A stretch of 64,000 nt of DNA from Dokdonella_A sp963775445 (lineage in GTDB: Bacteria; Pseudomonadota; Gammaproteobacteria; Xanthomonadales; Rhodanobacteraceae): NCBI GenBank assembly GCA_963775445.1, contig CAVZIT010000004.1:1116001-1180000 (forward strand). Direction: 5' to 3'. Below, in pieces: positions 35,553-44,278 of this stretch; position 1 is the first letter of the stretch; every line of letters begins with the position of its first letter. Both the position numbers and the translations under genes were made by a program. Below the pieces are notes generated by a model that saw only the letters and a program-made list of their open reading frames with translations, had not been told where the DNA came from and did not search any database.

Positions 35553-36038
35553 TCAGTGATGCGATTCGTGATGCGACGTGCCGTGCTGGAATGTGGCACG
35601 GGCAGCGCTGTGGGAGGGCGCGGATTCGTGACTCCCGGAGTGTCCGCCGCCATGCATGTCGCCACGGCCGTGATAGCTGCCGTGTCCGCGGTCGTGGCCG
35701 TCATAATCGCCACGTCCATGATAATCGCCATGTCCGCGATAGCCGCCGTGGTAGCCATGGTGTCCGCGATATCCGCGCCCGTAGCCGCCGCCGTAGTACG
35801 GATAATCGTTGAAGTAGAGTCCGAGACCGATGCCCGGACCATAACCATAGTCGCAGCAGTACGCGCCCCCGTAGTACGGGCCATAGCCATAGCCCGGTTC
35901 GCTGTAGTAGTAGTCGCCCGCACCGTAGGAATTCGAGTAATACCCATCGCCGCGGGTATAGGCGTCGGGGTAGTAATAGCAGCCGCCGAGCATCGCCAGC
36001 AGCGCCGCGCCAAGCACATAGCGAATTGCATTTCTCAT
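35553..36038 (-). CDS. Gly/Tyr/His-rich lipoprotein
   Basis: A 161-residue protein with a lipoprotein signal: a basic start, a hydrophobic core VLGAALLAMLGG and lipobox LGGC at about residue 19. The mature part is low complexity. First come Tyr/Gly repeats (YYYPDAY, GYGYGPYYGG) including a Cys pair in AYCCDYGYG; then come His/Gly/Arg/Asp repeats such as HGDYHGRGDYDGHDRG, ending His-rich (HHESHH). Such composition suggests metal binding or an envelope structural role, not an enzyme. I chose the ATG giving the signal peptide. It is convergent with tkt. Confidence 0.7.
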   Translation of the reverse strand: MRNAIRYVLGAALLAMLGGCYYYPDAYTRGDGYYSNSYGAGDYYYSEPGYGYGPYYGGAYCCDYGYGPGIGLGLYFNDYPYYGGGYGRGYRGHHGYHGGYRGHGDYHGRGDYDGHDRGHGSYHGRGDMHGGGHSGSHESAPSHSAARATFQHGTSHHESHH

Positions 36039-36252
36039 GGCGTATCTCCGCCAGTCATACAGGCTTCCCACTTTAGTGCAGATCGTTTGAACCTGCGCTA
36101 AGGGCGCGTGAAGGAATGCAAATGCCGGCGCGCGAGGCTCGTTGTCGTGCGTCAAGCCGTCCGAAAGCGGATGATTCCAGTCGCCCAAGACGGTACCACT
36201 CGCGCGCCCTCAGTTCGCGTGAGCGGGATTCGCGCTCCTTGTCACATCTCGG

Positions 36253-36723
36253 TCAAGCCCTGTCCACAGCGCAGAGGAAGCAGCCGCGTTTCGCATTATG
36301 CAGATGGATATATGCAATGCGCGGGTCCGCGAACTGCTGCTCGATTTCCTCCGCGACATTGCAACCGGCGTGCACGGCCGCGGCCAGCATCATGTGTGCG
36401 GCATCGTAGGCGCGCACCGAAATCTGGCGGCACGTGACGTATTCGGGCATCTCTCCCGGCATGAGTACACGTTGCGTCGCACCGCGGCGCACGAAGATGG
36501 GTCCCGATGCGCGAAATGGCGACGCGGCCGGCTGATGCTGGAATGGCAACAGCAGGACTTCCTCGCTGACTTCGGCATCATCCAGGCTGACGCGACATGG
36601 AAATCCCGGATTTTCAGTCGCGACCATGCGCACGGCATGGATCGCGGCCAATTCCTTGTCGGTCATCGCGAACAAGGGCTCGAAAGGTTCCTGCGAAAGC
36701 CCGCTCAATCGAAATGATGTCAT
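36253..36723 (-). CDS. DUF1203 domain protein
   Basis: A 156-residue protein matching the DUF1203 family, with GFPCRVSLDDAEVSEEVLLLPF, the SPFRASGPIFVRRGA segment and a Cys near the C-terminus. The function of the family is unknown. The start at 36723 gives MTSFRLSGLS, where the family begins; longer readings run through the intergenic region. It diverges from the ECF sigma gene. The 214 bases between it and the lipoprotein gene show no gene. Confidence 0.85.
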   Translation of the reverse strand: MTSFRLSGLSQEPFEPLFAMTDKELAAIHAVRMVATENPGFPCRVSLDDAEVSEEVLLLPFQHQPAASPFRASGPIFVRRGATQRVLMPGEMPEYVTCRQISVRAYDAAHMMLAAAVHAGCNVAEEIEQQFADPRIAYIHLHNAKRGCFLCAVDRA

Positions 36724-36876
36724 GGGTTCGTCCTCGATTTTCTGTCGAGGCGGCATGATGACGCGACCTGACGCGCGCGTGCTGGCCGTATTCGGCCATG
36801 GCAGCAGACGCCCCGGCAGGGCGCTGCAATTTCGATTTCTCACGACGGTGTGATTTTGTGCGCCGCTCGGCGAATC

Positions 36877-37455
36877 ATGAGGCAAACCAAGCGGGGCGTA
36901 ACAAGGGTGACGAGCAGGCAGCACCAACAACATTTCGAGGCGTTGCTCGGTGAGCACCGCCGCATCGTGTTCAAGGTGGCTTCGATCTATGCGCGCAGCG
37001 CCGCGGATCGCGATGACCTCGCGCAGGAGATCTGCACCCAGTTATGGCGCTCGTTCGCACGCTACGACGAGTCGCGCGGGCGGTTCTCGACCTGGATGTA
37101 CCGCATCGCACTGAACGTCGCGATTTCGCAATTGCGCAGCGAATCGTTGGCGGAAGACCGCCACGTCGAACCGCTGCAAATCCGCCATTTGGAAACCATC
37201 GGTGGCGACGACGTCGGCGCTGCGATGGACGAGCGTCTGACTGCCTTGTACGAGCTGATCGGCGGGCTCGACGCGCTCAACCGCGCACTGATCCTGTTGT
37301 ACCTCGAGGATCGCAGCTACGCCGAAATCGCCGACATCCTCGGCATCAGCGAAACCAATGTCGCGACCAAGATCGGTCGCATCAAACAGAAACTGCGCGG
37401 TCAGGCAACGGCCGCCCAACTCACTGGAGCGGGAACATGGAACTCGACGAAATGA
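36877..37455 (+). CDS. ECF-type RNA polymerase sigma factor
   Basis: A roughly 192-residue sigma-70 family protein. Region 2 reads FKVASIYARSAADRDDLAQEI, with FSTWMYRIALNVAISQLR, and region 4 is LDALNRALILLYLEDRSYAEIADILGISETNVATKIGRIKQKL. It would direct polymerase to an extracytoplasmic-stress-type regulon. The start is uncertain: ATG 36877 lacks a clear ribosome site and GTG 36907 is an alternative. The stop lies inside the next gene, a four-helix membrane protein that may be its anti-sigma partner. Confidence 0.85.
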   Translation: MRQTKRGVTRVTSRQHQQHFEALLGEHRRIVFKVASIYARSAADRDDLAQEICTQLWRSFARYDESRGRFSTWMYRIALNVAISQLRSESLAEDRHVEPLQIRHLETIGGDDVGAAMDERLTALYELIGGLDALNRALILLYLEDRSYAEIADILGISETNVATKIGRIKQKLRGQATAAQLTGAGTWNSTK

Positions 37456-38099
37456 AGCTGGCCTGGCAAGCACTCGATCATCGGCTCGAAATGCAGCACG
37501 CGTTGAACGTGCAACTGTTCCGCGACGGGCGTCTGGACAAGGTGCGCCGCGGACTGCGACCGCTGGTCTGGGGGCAGGCGATCCAGATGCTGATCGGGGT
37601 CGGCGGCATGCTGCTGTTTGCGCCGTTCTGGGTGCAACATCGGCACGAGCCCGCCATGCTGATTGCCGGTCTCATCATGCATCTCTATTGCATCGGGCTT
37701 GTCGTATTCGGTGGCGTGATCGAAGGCCGGATCGCGGGTATCGATTACGCCGCGCCGGTGGTCGAAATCCAGCGTCGGCTGCTGGGTCTGCGCCGCACCT
37801 ATGCAGTCGGCGGCGCGCTGATCGTCGGTCTGCCGTGGTGGTTCCTGTACATCCCGCTGCTGATGGTGCTGGCCAGAGCCGGCAGCGGCGTCAATCTGCT
37901 CGATACGGCGCCGTCATTCGTCTACATCAGTCTCGCCATCGGCATCGTCGGTTCGCTCGCGACCTGGTGGTTCCATCGCTGGTCGCATCGTCCCGAGCGC
38001 GCGGATTTCGGACGGAAGGTTGACGACAGCGCGGCCGGCGGCAGCATCCGGCGAGCGCAGGCCACGCTCGACGAGATCGCGCGATTCGAGCGCGAGTGA
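37437..38099 (+). CDS. Integral membrane protein coupled to the ECF sigma factor
   Basis: A 220-residue protein. The first 45 residues are cytoplasmic and helical (MELDEMKLAWQALDHRLEM). Two pairs of membrane helices follow, at about 48-90 and 118-180 (for example MLIGVGGMLLFAPFW and ALIVGLPWWFLYIPLLMVLA). The C-terminus is a soluble basic tail. The gene starts 19 bases before the sigma stop behind GGAGCGGGAAC, so expression is linked. An anti-sigma role is inferred from position; no zinc-binding anti-sigma motif is visible. Confidence 0.72.
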   Translation: MELDEMKLAWQALDHRLEMQHALNVQLFRDGRLDKVRRGLRPLVWGQAIQMLIGVGGMLLFAPFWVQHRHEPAMLIAGLIMHLYCIGLVVFGGVIEGRIAGIDYAAPVVEIQRRLLGLRRTYAVGGALIVGLPWWFLYIPLLMVLARAGSGVNLLDTAPSFVYISLAIGIVGSLATWWFHRWSHRPERADFGRKVDDSAAGGSIRRAQATLDEIARFERE

Positions 38100-38243
38100 G
38101 TGGGATGTTCGTGGGTACAGCGGAATTCGACGGGGGCTTTTGTGTCCAATGCCGCGCCGGCTTGTCCGCGTCGGTAAACTTGCCGTGGCACCCGCGCTTT
38201 GCGCGCTGTCGCCCTTCCCGAAACGCCTGCCCTGGAGCGTGTC

Positions 38244-38828
38244 ATGCCCGTCAGCAACCGAATCGCCAAGCCCAAGGTCGACCGTCGTGTCACCGCGCGC
38301 CTGCTCCTGGCCACCGAGCTGGAAAAACTGCCGCCGGACGAGCGCGAGATCGTGGAGCGCTTCATCAGCCGCAAGCACATGACGCGCAATGTCTTGCAGG
38401 AATTCGACCGCAGCCTGACCTTCGGCGAGCGCCTGGCCGACAACGTCGCCGAAATCGGCGGCAGCTGGGGATTCATCATTGCGTTCCTGCTGGCCATGAT
38501 GGCGTGGATGGGCTTCAACAGCTTCGTGTTGCACCGCGAGGCCTTCGACCCGTATCCCTACATCCTGCTCAACCTGGCGCTTTCCTGCCTGGCCGCGCTG
38601 CAGGCGCCGGTGATCATGATGAGCCAGAACCGCCAGTCCGATTCCGACCGCGCCCAGGCCAAGAACGATTACGAGGTCAACGTGCGCGCCGAGCTGGAGA
38701 TCCTGCAGATGCACGAAAAGATAAACTCCCTGCGCGAGACGGAGTTGGCCGAGTTGCTGGAGGCGGTGCGGCGACAGGACGGGGTCATGCAGGAACTCAA
38801 CGCGCGTCTCTCCGCTCGCGGCTCATGA
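38244..38828 (+). CDS. DUF1003 family membrane protein
   Basis: A 194-residue protein. The DUF1003 core comprises FGERLADNVAEIGGSWGFIIAFLL and then FNSFVLHREAFDPYPYILLNLALSCLAALQAPVIMMSQNRQ, giving two membrane helices. A conserved cytoplasmic helix DSDRAQAKNDYEVNVRAE ends the core. The function is unknown. The start at 38244 has GGAG seven bases upstream. The long C-terminal helix suggests oligomerization. Confidence 0.87.
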   Translation: MPVSNRIAKPKVDRRVTARLLLATELEKLPPDEREIVERFISRKHMTRNVLQEFDRSLTFGERLADNVAEIGGSWGFIIAFLLAMMAWMGFNSFVLHREAFDPYPYILLNLALSCLAALQAPVIMMSQNRQSDSDRAQAKNDYEVNVRAELEILQMHEKINSLRETELAELLEAVRRQDGVMQELNARLSARGS

Positions 38829-38900
38829 CGTACTCTCGCATCGCGCGTTTTCGGCACGCGCGGGCTTCATCGAATACAGAGTGTTGCGACGGACAGTCTT

Positions 38901-38945
38901 GCGCAGGCCCACGCTCAACGAGATCGCGCGGCGGGGGGAGTGAGC
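38901..38945 (+). repeat. Partial copy of the 3' end of the 37437-38099 gene
   Basis: GCGCAGGCC-ACGCTC-ACGAGATCGCGCG at 38055-38083 recurs at 38901-38930 with one inserted C and one substitution; a GAGTGAG with the original stop also recurs nearby. It lies in the gap between the DUF1003 gene and pgl and looks like a remnant of a local duplication. Confidence 0.5.
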
Positions 38946-38991
38946 GCGATGTTGCGGAACCGGACAGGTTGCCGGTTCCCAGCCACGGTGA

Positions 38992-39693
38992 TCACATCGC
39001 CCCTGCTTCGACGAGCACATCGACGCCGCTCGCCGGTTGGATCGCGCGTGCCGGAATCGGTTTGCCGGCGCGCCAGGCGTCGACGGATTCGCGTTTTGAC
39101 TCGCCGGCGACGAGGAACAGGACTTGGCGCGCGTTTGCGAGTCGCGCGGCACTGAGCGATACGCGTTCGGGTGGCGGCTTGGGTGCATCGAATACGGCAA
39201 GCGCAGCCGGCGCGTCAGCCGCCGTGCCCCAGTCGTGACCGGGAAACAGGCTCGCGGTATGGCCGTCTTCGCCGAGACCAAGCAGTACGAGGTCGAACGT
39301 GCCGACACCATGCAGTGTCTTTGCGTAGTCGCGAGCGGCACGCTCGGCGCCGAGTTCGCCGCGCATCGGATGAATCTGCGCCGCAGGAATCGGTACGTGG
39401 TCGAGCCAGGTTTCGGCGGCCATGCGGCTGTTGCGTTCGGGATCGTCGGCTGCGACGCAGCGTTCATCGCCGAACCAGATGTGCCAGGCGGACCATTCGG
39501 TGCGCACATTGCACAGCGCGCGATAGACACCGCGCGGCGTATTGCCGCCAGCGAGCACGATCAGGAAACGTCCGCGATCGCGGATCGCGCGCATGGCCGC
39601 ATCGAGAATGCGCGCACCGGCGGCATCGCGCAGCGCGGCGTCGTCGGCGACGCGGTGCCAGCGCCAGAAATCGGCGTCGGTGGCCCTGTTCAT
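38992..39693 (-). CDS. pgl: 6-phosphogluconolactonase
   Basis: A 233-residue enzyme of the SOL/DevB type hydrolysing 6-phosphogluconolactone between zwf and gnd. It shows LAGGNTPRGVYRAL, the WFGDERCVAADDPERNSRMA motif and LLGLGEDGHTASLFPG with the catalytic His region. The ATG at 39693 has GGGAA upstream; longer readings run into the intergenic repeat. It is downstream of gnd on the same strand, separated by an inverted repeat. Confidence 0.94.
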   Translation of the reverse strand: MNRATDADFWRWHRVADDAALRDAAGARILDAAMRAIRDRGRFLIVLAGGNTPRGVYRALCNVRTEWSAWHIWFGDERCVAADDPERNSRMAAETWLDHVPIPAAQIHPMRGELGAERAARDYAKTLHGVGTFDLVLLGLGEDGHTASLFPGHDWGTAADAPAALAVFDAPKPPPERVSLSAARLANARQVLFLVAGESKRESVDAWRAGKPIPARAIQPASGVDVLVEAGAM

Positions 39694-39762
39694 TCGTTTT
39701 CCCGATGGGTGCCGAGACAATTCATGCTCGAAACTCGAACCCGTTCCAAATTCCGTCCAACC

Positions 39763-39871
39763 TGAGCGTAGCGCCGAAGGCGCGAAGTCGAAGGGCATGG
39801 AAGCTGAAGGGCATGAATATGACGCCACTTGCGCTGTTTCGACTTCGCAAAGCTGCGCTCCGCTACGCTCA
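39763..39871. repeat. Two-armed inverted repeat between gnd and pgl
   Basis: TGAGCGTAGCG (39763-39773) pairs with CGCTACGCTCA (39861-39871), and GCGAAGTCGAA (39782-39792) pairs with TTCGACTTCGC (39838-39848). Each arm is 11 bases and perfect. It resembles the dispersed TGAGCGTAGCG/GAAGTCGAA intergenic elements I associate with Xanthomonadales genomes. In the gnd-pgl transcript it would fold into a long hairpin. Confidence 0.75.
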
Positions 39872-39901
39872 ACACGAACGGTTGAAAGTCGCGAAATGTT
39901 C

Positions 39902-40813
39902 TTAACCAGCTTCCTTCTTGATCGGATGGCCGCCGAATTGATTGCGCATGGCCGAGAGTAATTTGTCGGAAAATGATTCGGTGTCGCGCGAACGCAGGCG
40001 TTCGATCAGCGATTGCGTGATCACCGGCGCCGGCACATCGAGATCGATGGCCTCGGCGACGGTCCAGCGGCCTTCGCCGGAATCGGCGACGTAGGGTGCG
40101 ATGCCCTCGAGTTTCGGATTGTCGCCGAGCGCATTGGCGGTGAGATCGAGTAGCCACGAACGCACCACGCTGCCGTAGCGCCAGACCTCGGCGATCTGGT
40201 GCAGGTCGAGCTTGAATTGGTCCTTGTGCTGCATGATCGAAAAGCCTTCGGCATAGGCCTGCATCAGGCCGTACTCGATGCCGTTGTGGACCATCTTGAC
40301 GAAGTGACCGGCGCCGCGTGGGCCGACCCGACCCCAGCCTTTTTGCGTGCCGGGCGCAAGCGTCTCGAAAATCGGTCGCAGGCGATCGACTGCGGCTTCA
40401 TCGCCGCCGACCATCATGCTGTAGCCTTCCTTCAATCCCCACACGCCGCCGCTGGTGCCGCAATCGACGTAATCGATGCCGTGCCCGGCGAACAGCGTGC
40501 CGCGCCGCAACGTGTCCTTGTAGTTGGAATTACCGCCGTCGATCACGCAGTCGCCCTTGGCCAGCAGCGGCAACAGATCGTTGGCGGTGTTGTCGGTGAT
40601 GTCGCCGGACGGGACCATCATCCAGACTGCGCGTGGCGATTCGAGTTTAGCGACCAGCGCTTTCAGCGAGTCGGCGGATTCGGCGCCCTTGTCCTCCACG
40701 CGCTGGCGCGCCGCGGCCTTCGGGTCGAAGCCGACGACGCGGTGGCCACCGGCGACCAGTCGTTCCGCCATGTTGGCGCCCATGCGCCCGAGTCCGATCA
40801 TTCCGAGTTCCAT
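39902..40813 (-). CDS. gnd: 6-phosphogluconate dehydrogenase (decarboxylating), short NAD-type
   Basis: A 303-residue enzyme, much shorter than the roughly 470-residue NADP-type Gnd, so it belongs to the GndA/YqeC-like short class. The dinucleotide motif is MIGLGRMGANMAERL. The substrate site is VDCGTSGGVWGLKEGYSMMVGG and the catalytic Lys lies in GAGHFVKMVHNGIEYGLMQ. It yields ribulose-5-phosphate. AGGAG lies seven bases before the ATG. rapA lies upstream on the same strand. Confidence 0.94.
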   Translation of the reverse strand: MELGMIGLGRMGANMAERLVAGGHRVVGFDPKAAARQRVEDKGAESADSLKALVAKLESPRAVWMMVPSGDITDNTANDLLPLLAKGDCVIDGGNSNYKDTLRRGTLFAGHGIDYVDCGTSGGVWGLKEGYSMMVGGDEAAVDRLRPIFETLAPGTQKGWGRVGPRGAGHFVKMVHNGIEYGLMQAYAEGFSIMQHKDQFKLDLHQIAEVWRYGSVVRSWLLDLTANALGDNPKLEGIAPYVADSGEGRWTVAEAIDLDVPAPVITQSLIERLRSRDTESFSDKLLSAMRNQFGGHPIKKEAG

Positions 40814-40922
40814 TGGTTTGCTCCTGGATGGCGTGGGTTGTTCGTGATCACGATCGGTATCGCCGCGCTCGGCCCATGCTATGCGGTCTTGATGGCGCGA
40901 AGTTGCGAACTTTCTTTCGACA

Positions 40923-43772
40923 TCAGCGCAGCGCCAGAAAATCCGCACTGCATACAAATCGCAAGGAGTCCAGGCGCGGCGCGGCCTGCGGCAACGCCTC
41001 TCGCAGCGCGTCGAGTTCGGCCGCGAGCGCATCGATCTCGTCCTGACGCACGGCTGGGTTGACCCGCGCGAGCGCCTCGAGGCGCGCGTGTTCTGCGCCG
41101 AGTTCTGCTTCAGCGGCCTCGATCGCGAGAGTGATCTCATCCTGCACTTTCGCGCGAGCCAGCAGTTCGGCGCGGTCCAGTAGCGGCGGTACCAGCTTGG
41201 TCAGGAATGGGCGATAGCGCGCGAGCTCGACTTCGCGCTCGGCCGCGCGCAGCAGCACAGCCGGGCTCGCCCGGTAATCGTCACGTTGCGCCATCCTGGT
41301 ATCGAGTGCGATCAGGAGCGGCGACGGCGGCAGGAACCGCTCGACACCGAGGCGGCGATCGGCGACGCATTCGATCACGAACACGCATTGCAGGATGACT
41401 GTGCGCGCGGCGAGCGTGTCGTCGATCAGGAACGCGGCGTTTCCAAGTTCGCTCTCGACCAGCAGATCGAGAGCGCCGAGCACCATCGGATGATCGAGAC
41501 GCAGCAGCGGCAGATCTTCGCGCGCGAGTGCGGTGGCACGATCGAAGGTCACGCGCTGTGGACCATCCTTGAGGCCGGGAAAGCCCTCGGTGCTCAGGTG
41601 CGCCGGATCGAGCAGGTAGCTGCGTGCGCCCTGATCCTCGTTGTCGATGCCGAATTGCTCGAACAGGCGCAGCACGAAGTCATCGAGCGTCGCATCGCTG
41701 TCCGCCGCGATCAGCGCATCGCGCAACGACTGCGCGCCTGCCAGCCGTTGTGCAGCGAGTTCGAGCAGCCGATCGCGCCCTTGGCTGACCAGATCGGAGA
41801 GTTCAGCGTGCGCAGCGCGCGTTTCCCCGATCAGGCTGTCGAGCTCGGCATCGGCATCCTCGGCGCCTTGCGCATGTTGTTCGGCCACCTTGACGAGCCG
41901 CGAGCCGAATCGCTTGAGCAGTTCGCGGCCATCCGACGGGCTCGCGCGAAACGCATCGAGGCCCTCGTCGTACCAGCGCAACAGAACATGCTGCGCGCTG
42001 CCGGTGAACGCGCATGCGTGGATCGCGATCTCGTGCCGCTGGCCGATGCGATCCAGACGGCCGATACGCTGTTCGAGCAGATCCGGATCGAGAGGCAGAT
42101 CCCAAAGCACGAGGCGATGCGCGAACTGGAAGTTGCGGCCTTCCGAACCGATTTCCGAACACACCAGCAGACGCGCGCCATCCTCCTCGGCGAACCAGGC
42201 GGCGCTGCGATCGCGCTGGATCAGGTTCATGCCCTCGTGGAAATGCGCGACTTTCGCACCGCTCTTCATGCGCAGTGCGTCTTCGAGCGCGAGCACCTTG
42301 GCCTGGCTGCGGCAGATCAGCAGGAACTTTTCACCGGCATGCCGATCGAGCAGATCGAGCAGGCACGGAAGTCGCGGATCGTCCGCGTAGTGGAGATCGA
42401 GCGCGGGCGTCTCGCTCTGCACGTCGGCGTGGAATTCGGCCAGCAGGCGCTGACGTTGCGCATCGTCGAGAAGGCTGCCATCGAGTATCGAGAAATCCGG
42501 TACGCGCGCAGGAAATCCGCCCACCTGCTGGCGGCGATTGCGGAACATCACGCGACCGGTGCCATGGCGATCGACCAGCGCATCGATGAGTGCGCCGCCG
42601 GCTTTCGTGTCGCCGGCTTGGTAGCGGGAGAGCAACTCGACAGATTGCGCGTCGTCGGCAAGACGCGCGTGCAGCCCCTTGCGCTGCATCTTGTCGAGGA
42701 CAGTGCCGCCTTGAAGCCTGTCGACGATGAGCGATAGCCGCACATAGTCATCGGCTTCGGCAATATAGCGTTCGAGATCGTGATAACGCGCGGGATCCAG
42801 CAGGCGAAGGCGCGCGAAATGGCCGCTGCGTCCAAGTTGTTCGGGGGTCGCGGTGAGCAGGATCACGCCCGGCGTCAGCGCGGCGATGCGTTCGACCAGC
42901 GCGTAGTCCGGGCTGGCACCCTCCGGCGTCCACGCGAGGTGGTGCGCCTCGTCGACCACGACCACATCCCAGGCTGCGCTGCTCGCTTGGTCCGCGCGCT
43001 TCGGATCGCCCACGAGAAAACCCAGGCTCGCGATGACGAGTTGCTCGTCCTCGAATGGATTGCGCCCGTCGCCTTCGATCTCGATGGCTTCGCAACGTTC
43101 CTCGTCGAACAGCGCAAACGGCAGATTGAAACGCCGCAGCATTTCGATGAACCACTGGTGCGCCAGCGTTTCCGGCACCAGCACGAGTACCCGCGCAGCA
43201 CGCCCGGTCGCGAGCAATCGCGCGAGGATCATGCCCGCTTCGATGGTCTTGCCGAGCCCGACTTCGTCGGCCAGCAGCACGCGCGGAGGACGTTGCGTCA
43301 CGGCCGATTGGGCGACGCGCAACTGGTGCGCGATCAGATCCACGCGCGCCGCAGCAAGGCCCGAGGCCGGCGAGCGCAAGGCGTCGGCACGGCGGCCCAA
43401 CGTTTCGTGGCGCAGATCGAAATGTCCGGCGCGATCGACGCGGCCGGACAAGAGCCGCTCATCAGCGCGCGATATGGATTGCGCGTCGTCGAGTTCGGCT
43501 TCGTTCAACGCGATGCCGTCACCGTGATAGATCAGCAAGCCTTCCGTTTCACCGATGCGCTGCACCACGAAACTGCGGCCCTTTCCGGTGATGCGCTGAC
43601 CGACGCGAAACTCGGCACGCGCGAGCGGCGCCGCATGCAGTGCGTACTGGCGCAACACGCCTGCGGTCGCGAACAGGATCTGCACGCCACGGCCTTCGAC
43701 GCGCAGCACTGTGCCGAGGCCGAGTTCGGGTTCGGCATTGGAAATCCAGCGTTGTCCGGGAATCAGAGGCAT
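40923..43772 (-). CDS. rapA: RNA polymerase-associated Swi2/Snf2 ATPase RapA
   Basis: A 949-residue protein. N-terminal Tudor-like domains (MPLIPGQRWISNAEPELGLG) bind RNA polymerase. The Snf2 ATPase has motif I LLADEVGLGKTIEAG (Lys175), DEAHH at 274-278, TATPEQLGRSGHFARLRLLDP, and in lobe two LLVCSEIGSEGRNFQFAHRLVLWDLP with QRIGRLDRIGQ. A C-terminal domain follows. RapA recycles polymerase after transcription or in high salt. The length is close to the E. coli protein (968). Confidence 0.95.
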   Translation of the reverse strand: MPLIPGQRWISNAEPELGLGTVLRVEGRGVQILFATAGVLRQYALHAAPLARAEFRVGQRITGKGRSFVVQRIGETEGLLIYHGDGIALNEAELDDAQSISRADERLLSGRVDRAGHFDLRHETLGRRADALRSPASGLAAARVDLIAHQLRVAQSAVTQRPPRVLLADEVGLGKTIEAGMILARLLATGRAARVLVLVPETLAHQWFIEMLRRFNLPFALFDEERCEAIEIEGDGRNPFEDEQLVIASLGFLVGDPKRADQASSAAWDVVVVDEAHHLAWTPEGASPDYALVERIAALTPGVILLTATPEQLGRSGHFARLRLLDPARYHDLERYIAEADDYVRLSLIVDRLQGGTVLDKMQRKGLHARLADDAQSVELLSRYQAGDTKAGGALIDALVDRHGTGRVMFRNRRQQVGGFPARVPDFSILDGSLLDDAQRQRLLAEFHADVQSETPALDLHYADDPRLPCLLDLLDRHAGEKFLLICRSQAKVLALEDALRMKSGAKVAHFHEGMNLIQRDRSAAWFAEEDGARLLVCSEIGSEGRNFQFAHRLVLWDLPLDPDLLEQRIGRLDRIGQRHEIAIHACAFTGSAQHVLLRWYDEGLDAFRASPSDGRELLKRFGSRLVKVAEQHAQGAEDADAELDSLIGETRAAHAELSDLVSQGRDRLLELAAQRLAGAQSLRDALIAADSDATLDDFVLRLFEQFGIDNEDQGARSYLLDPAHLSTEGFPGLKDGPQRVTFDRATALAREDLPLLRLDHPMVLGALDLLVESELGNAAFLIDDTLAARTVILQCVFVIECVADRRLGVERFLPPSPLLIALDTRMAQRDDYRASPAVLLRAAEREVELARYRPFLTKLVPPLLDRAELLARAKVQDEITLAIEAAEAELGAEHARLEALARVNPAVRQDEIDALAAELDALREALPQAAPRLDSLRFVCSADFLALR

Positions 43773-44278
43773 CGGTGGTTCGCGCGACGGGACCGCGAAT
43801 TATCGCTGGTCGCATCATGCAAGGGTAGGCGCGGGGTGTTCTCGTGGTTGTTTCTTGGTTCGCTTCTATCGCCTGATGTGGCGCTGTCGCTGGTTTTCGC
43901 TCGCCTCAGCGGCGAGCGAGCACCTTTTGGCATTGCCCCAAAAGTAGCCAAAAGGTCTAGTGGCCGGACACGGTGGTCGCTGGCGCTTTGCGCCGGCGAC
44001 TTCCCTGCGCTTCTCGCCCCCGGCGGCCCTCGCGACAGCACATCCATGTGCTGGCGCTCGGCGAATGCGATCCTTCGCATTCGCCCTTCGGGTATTCCCG
44101 CCGACGGCTTCGATGCTCGGCACCGTATACGGCACCAGGATCAAGAGCGATGGGCTTGCCAGATGTTGCTGTTGGGTCCCGGAGGCGAGCGTAACCCCAA
44201 GAAAGCCTTGCATGAGGCGAATGAAGCGAAGCGCGGGTGACGGCACTCTTCCAGCGGAAAATCAGCAAACGCATTGCG
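43773..44278. other. Intergenic region with composite repeat, copy 2
   Basis: A 506-base gap between the rapA start and the DUF3108 stop, with no credible gene. It holds the hairpin TCGCTCGCC-tcagc-GGCGAGCGA at 43897-43919. A CCTTTTGGcattgCCCCAAAAGtagCCAAAAGG region has nested complementarity. The blocks ATGCTCGGCACCG, GGATCAAgA and TGGGTCCCG repeat those near 30700-30835. It also has to hold the rapA promoter. Confidence 0.6.
43897..44194. repeat. Composite intergenic repeat, copy 2
   Basis: It shares the nine-base hairpin and three ordered sequence blocks with 30702-30835 but has a longer insert between the hairpin and the first block. The outer stem pair is T-A where copy 1 has C-G. Confidence 0.6.

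Noticed and set aside
35640..35780. Short regular repeats suggesting a CRISPR array
   Set aside because: The periodicity comes from Gly/His/Asp codons of the lipoprotein gene. There are no unique spacers of constant length and no cas genes.
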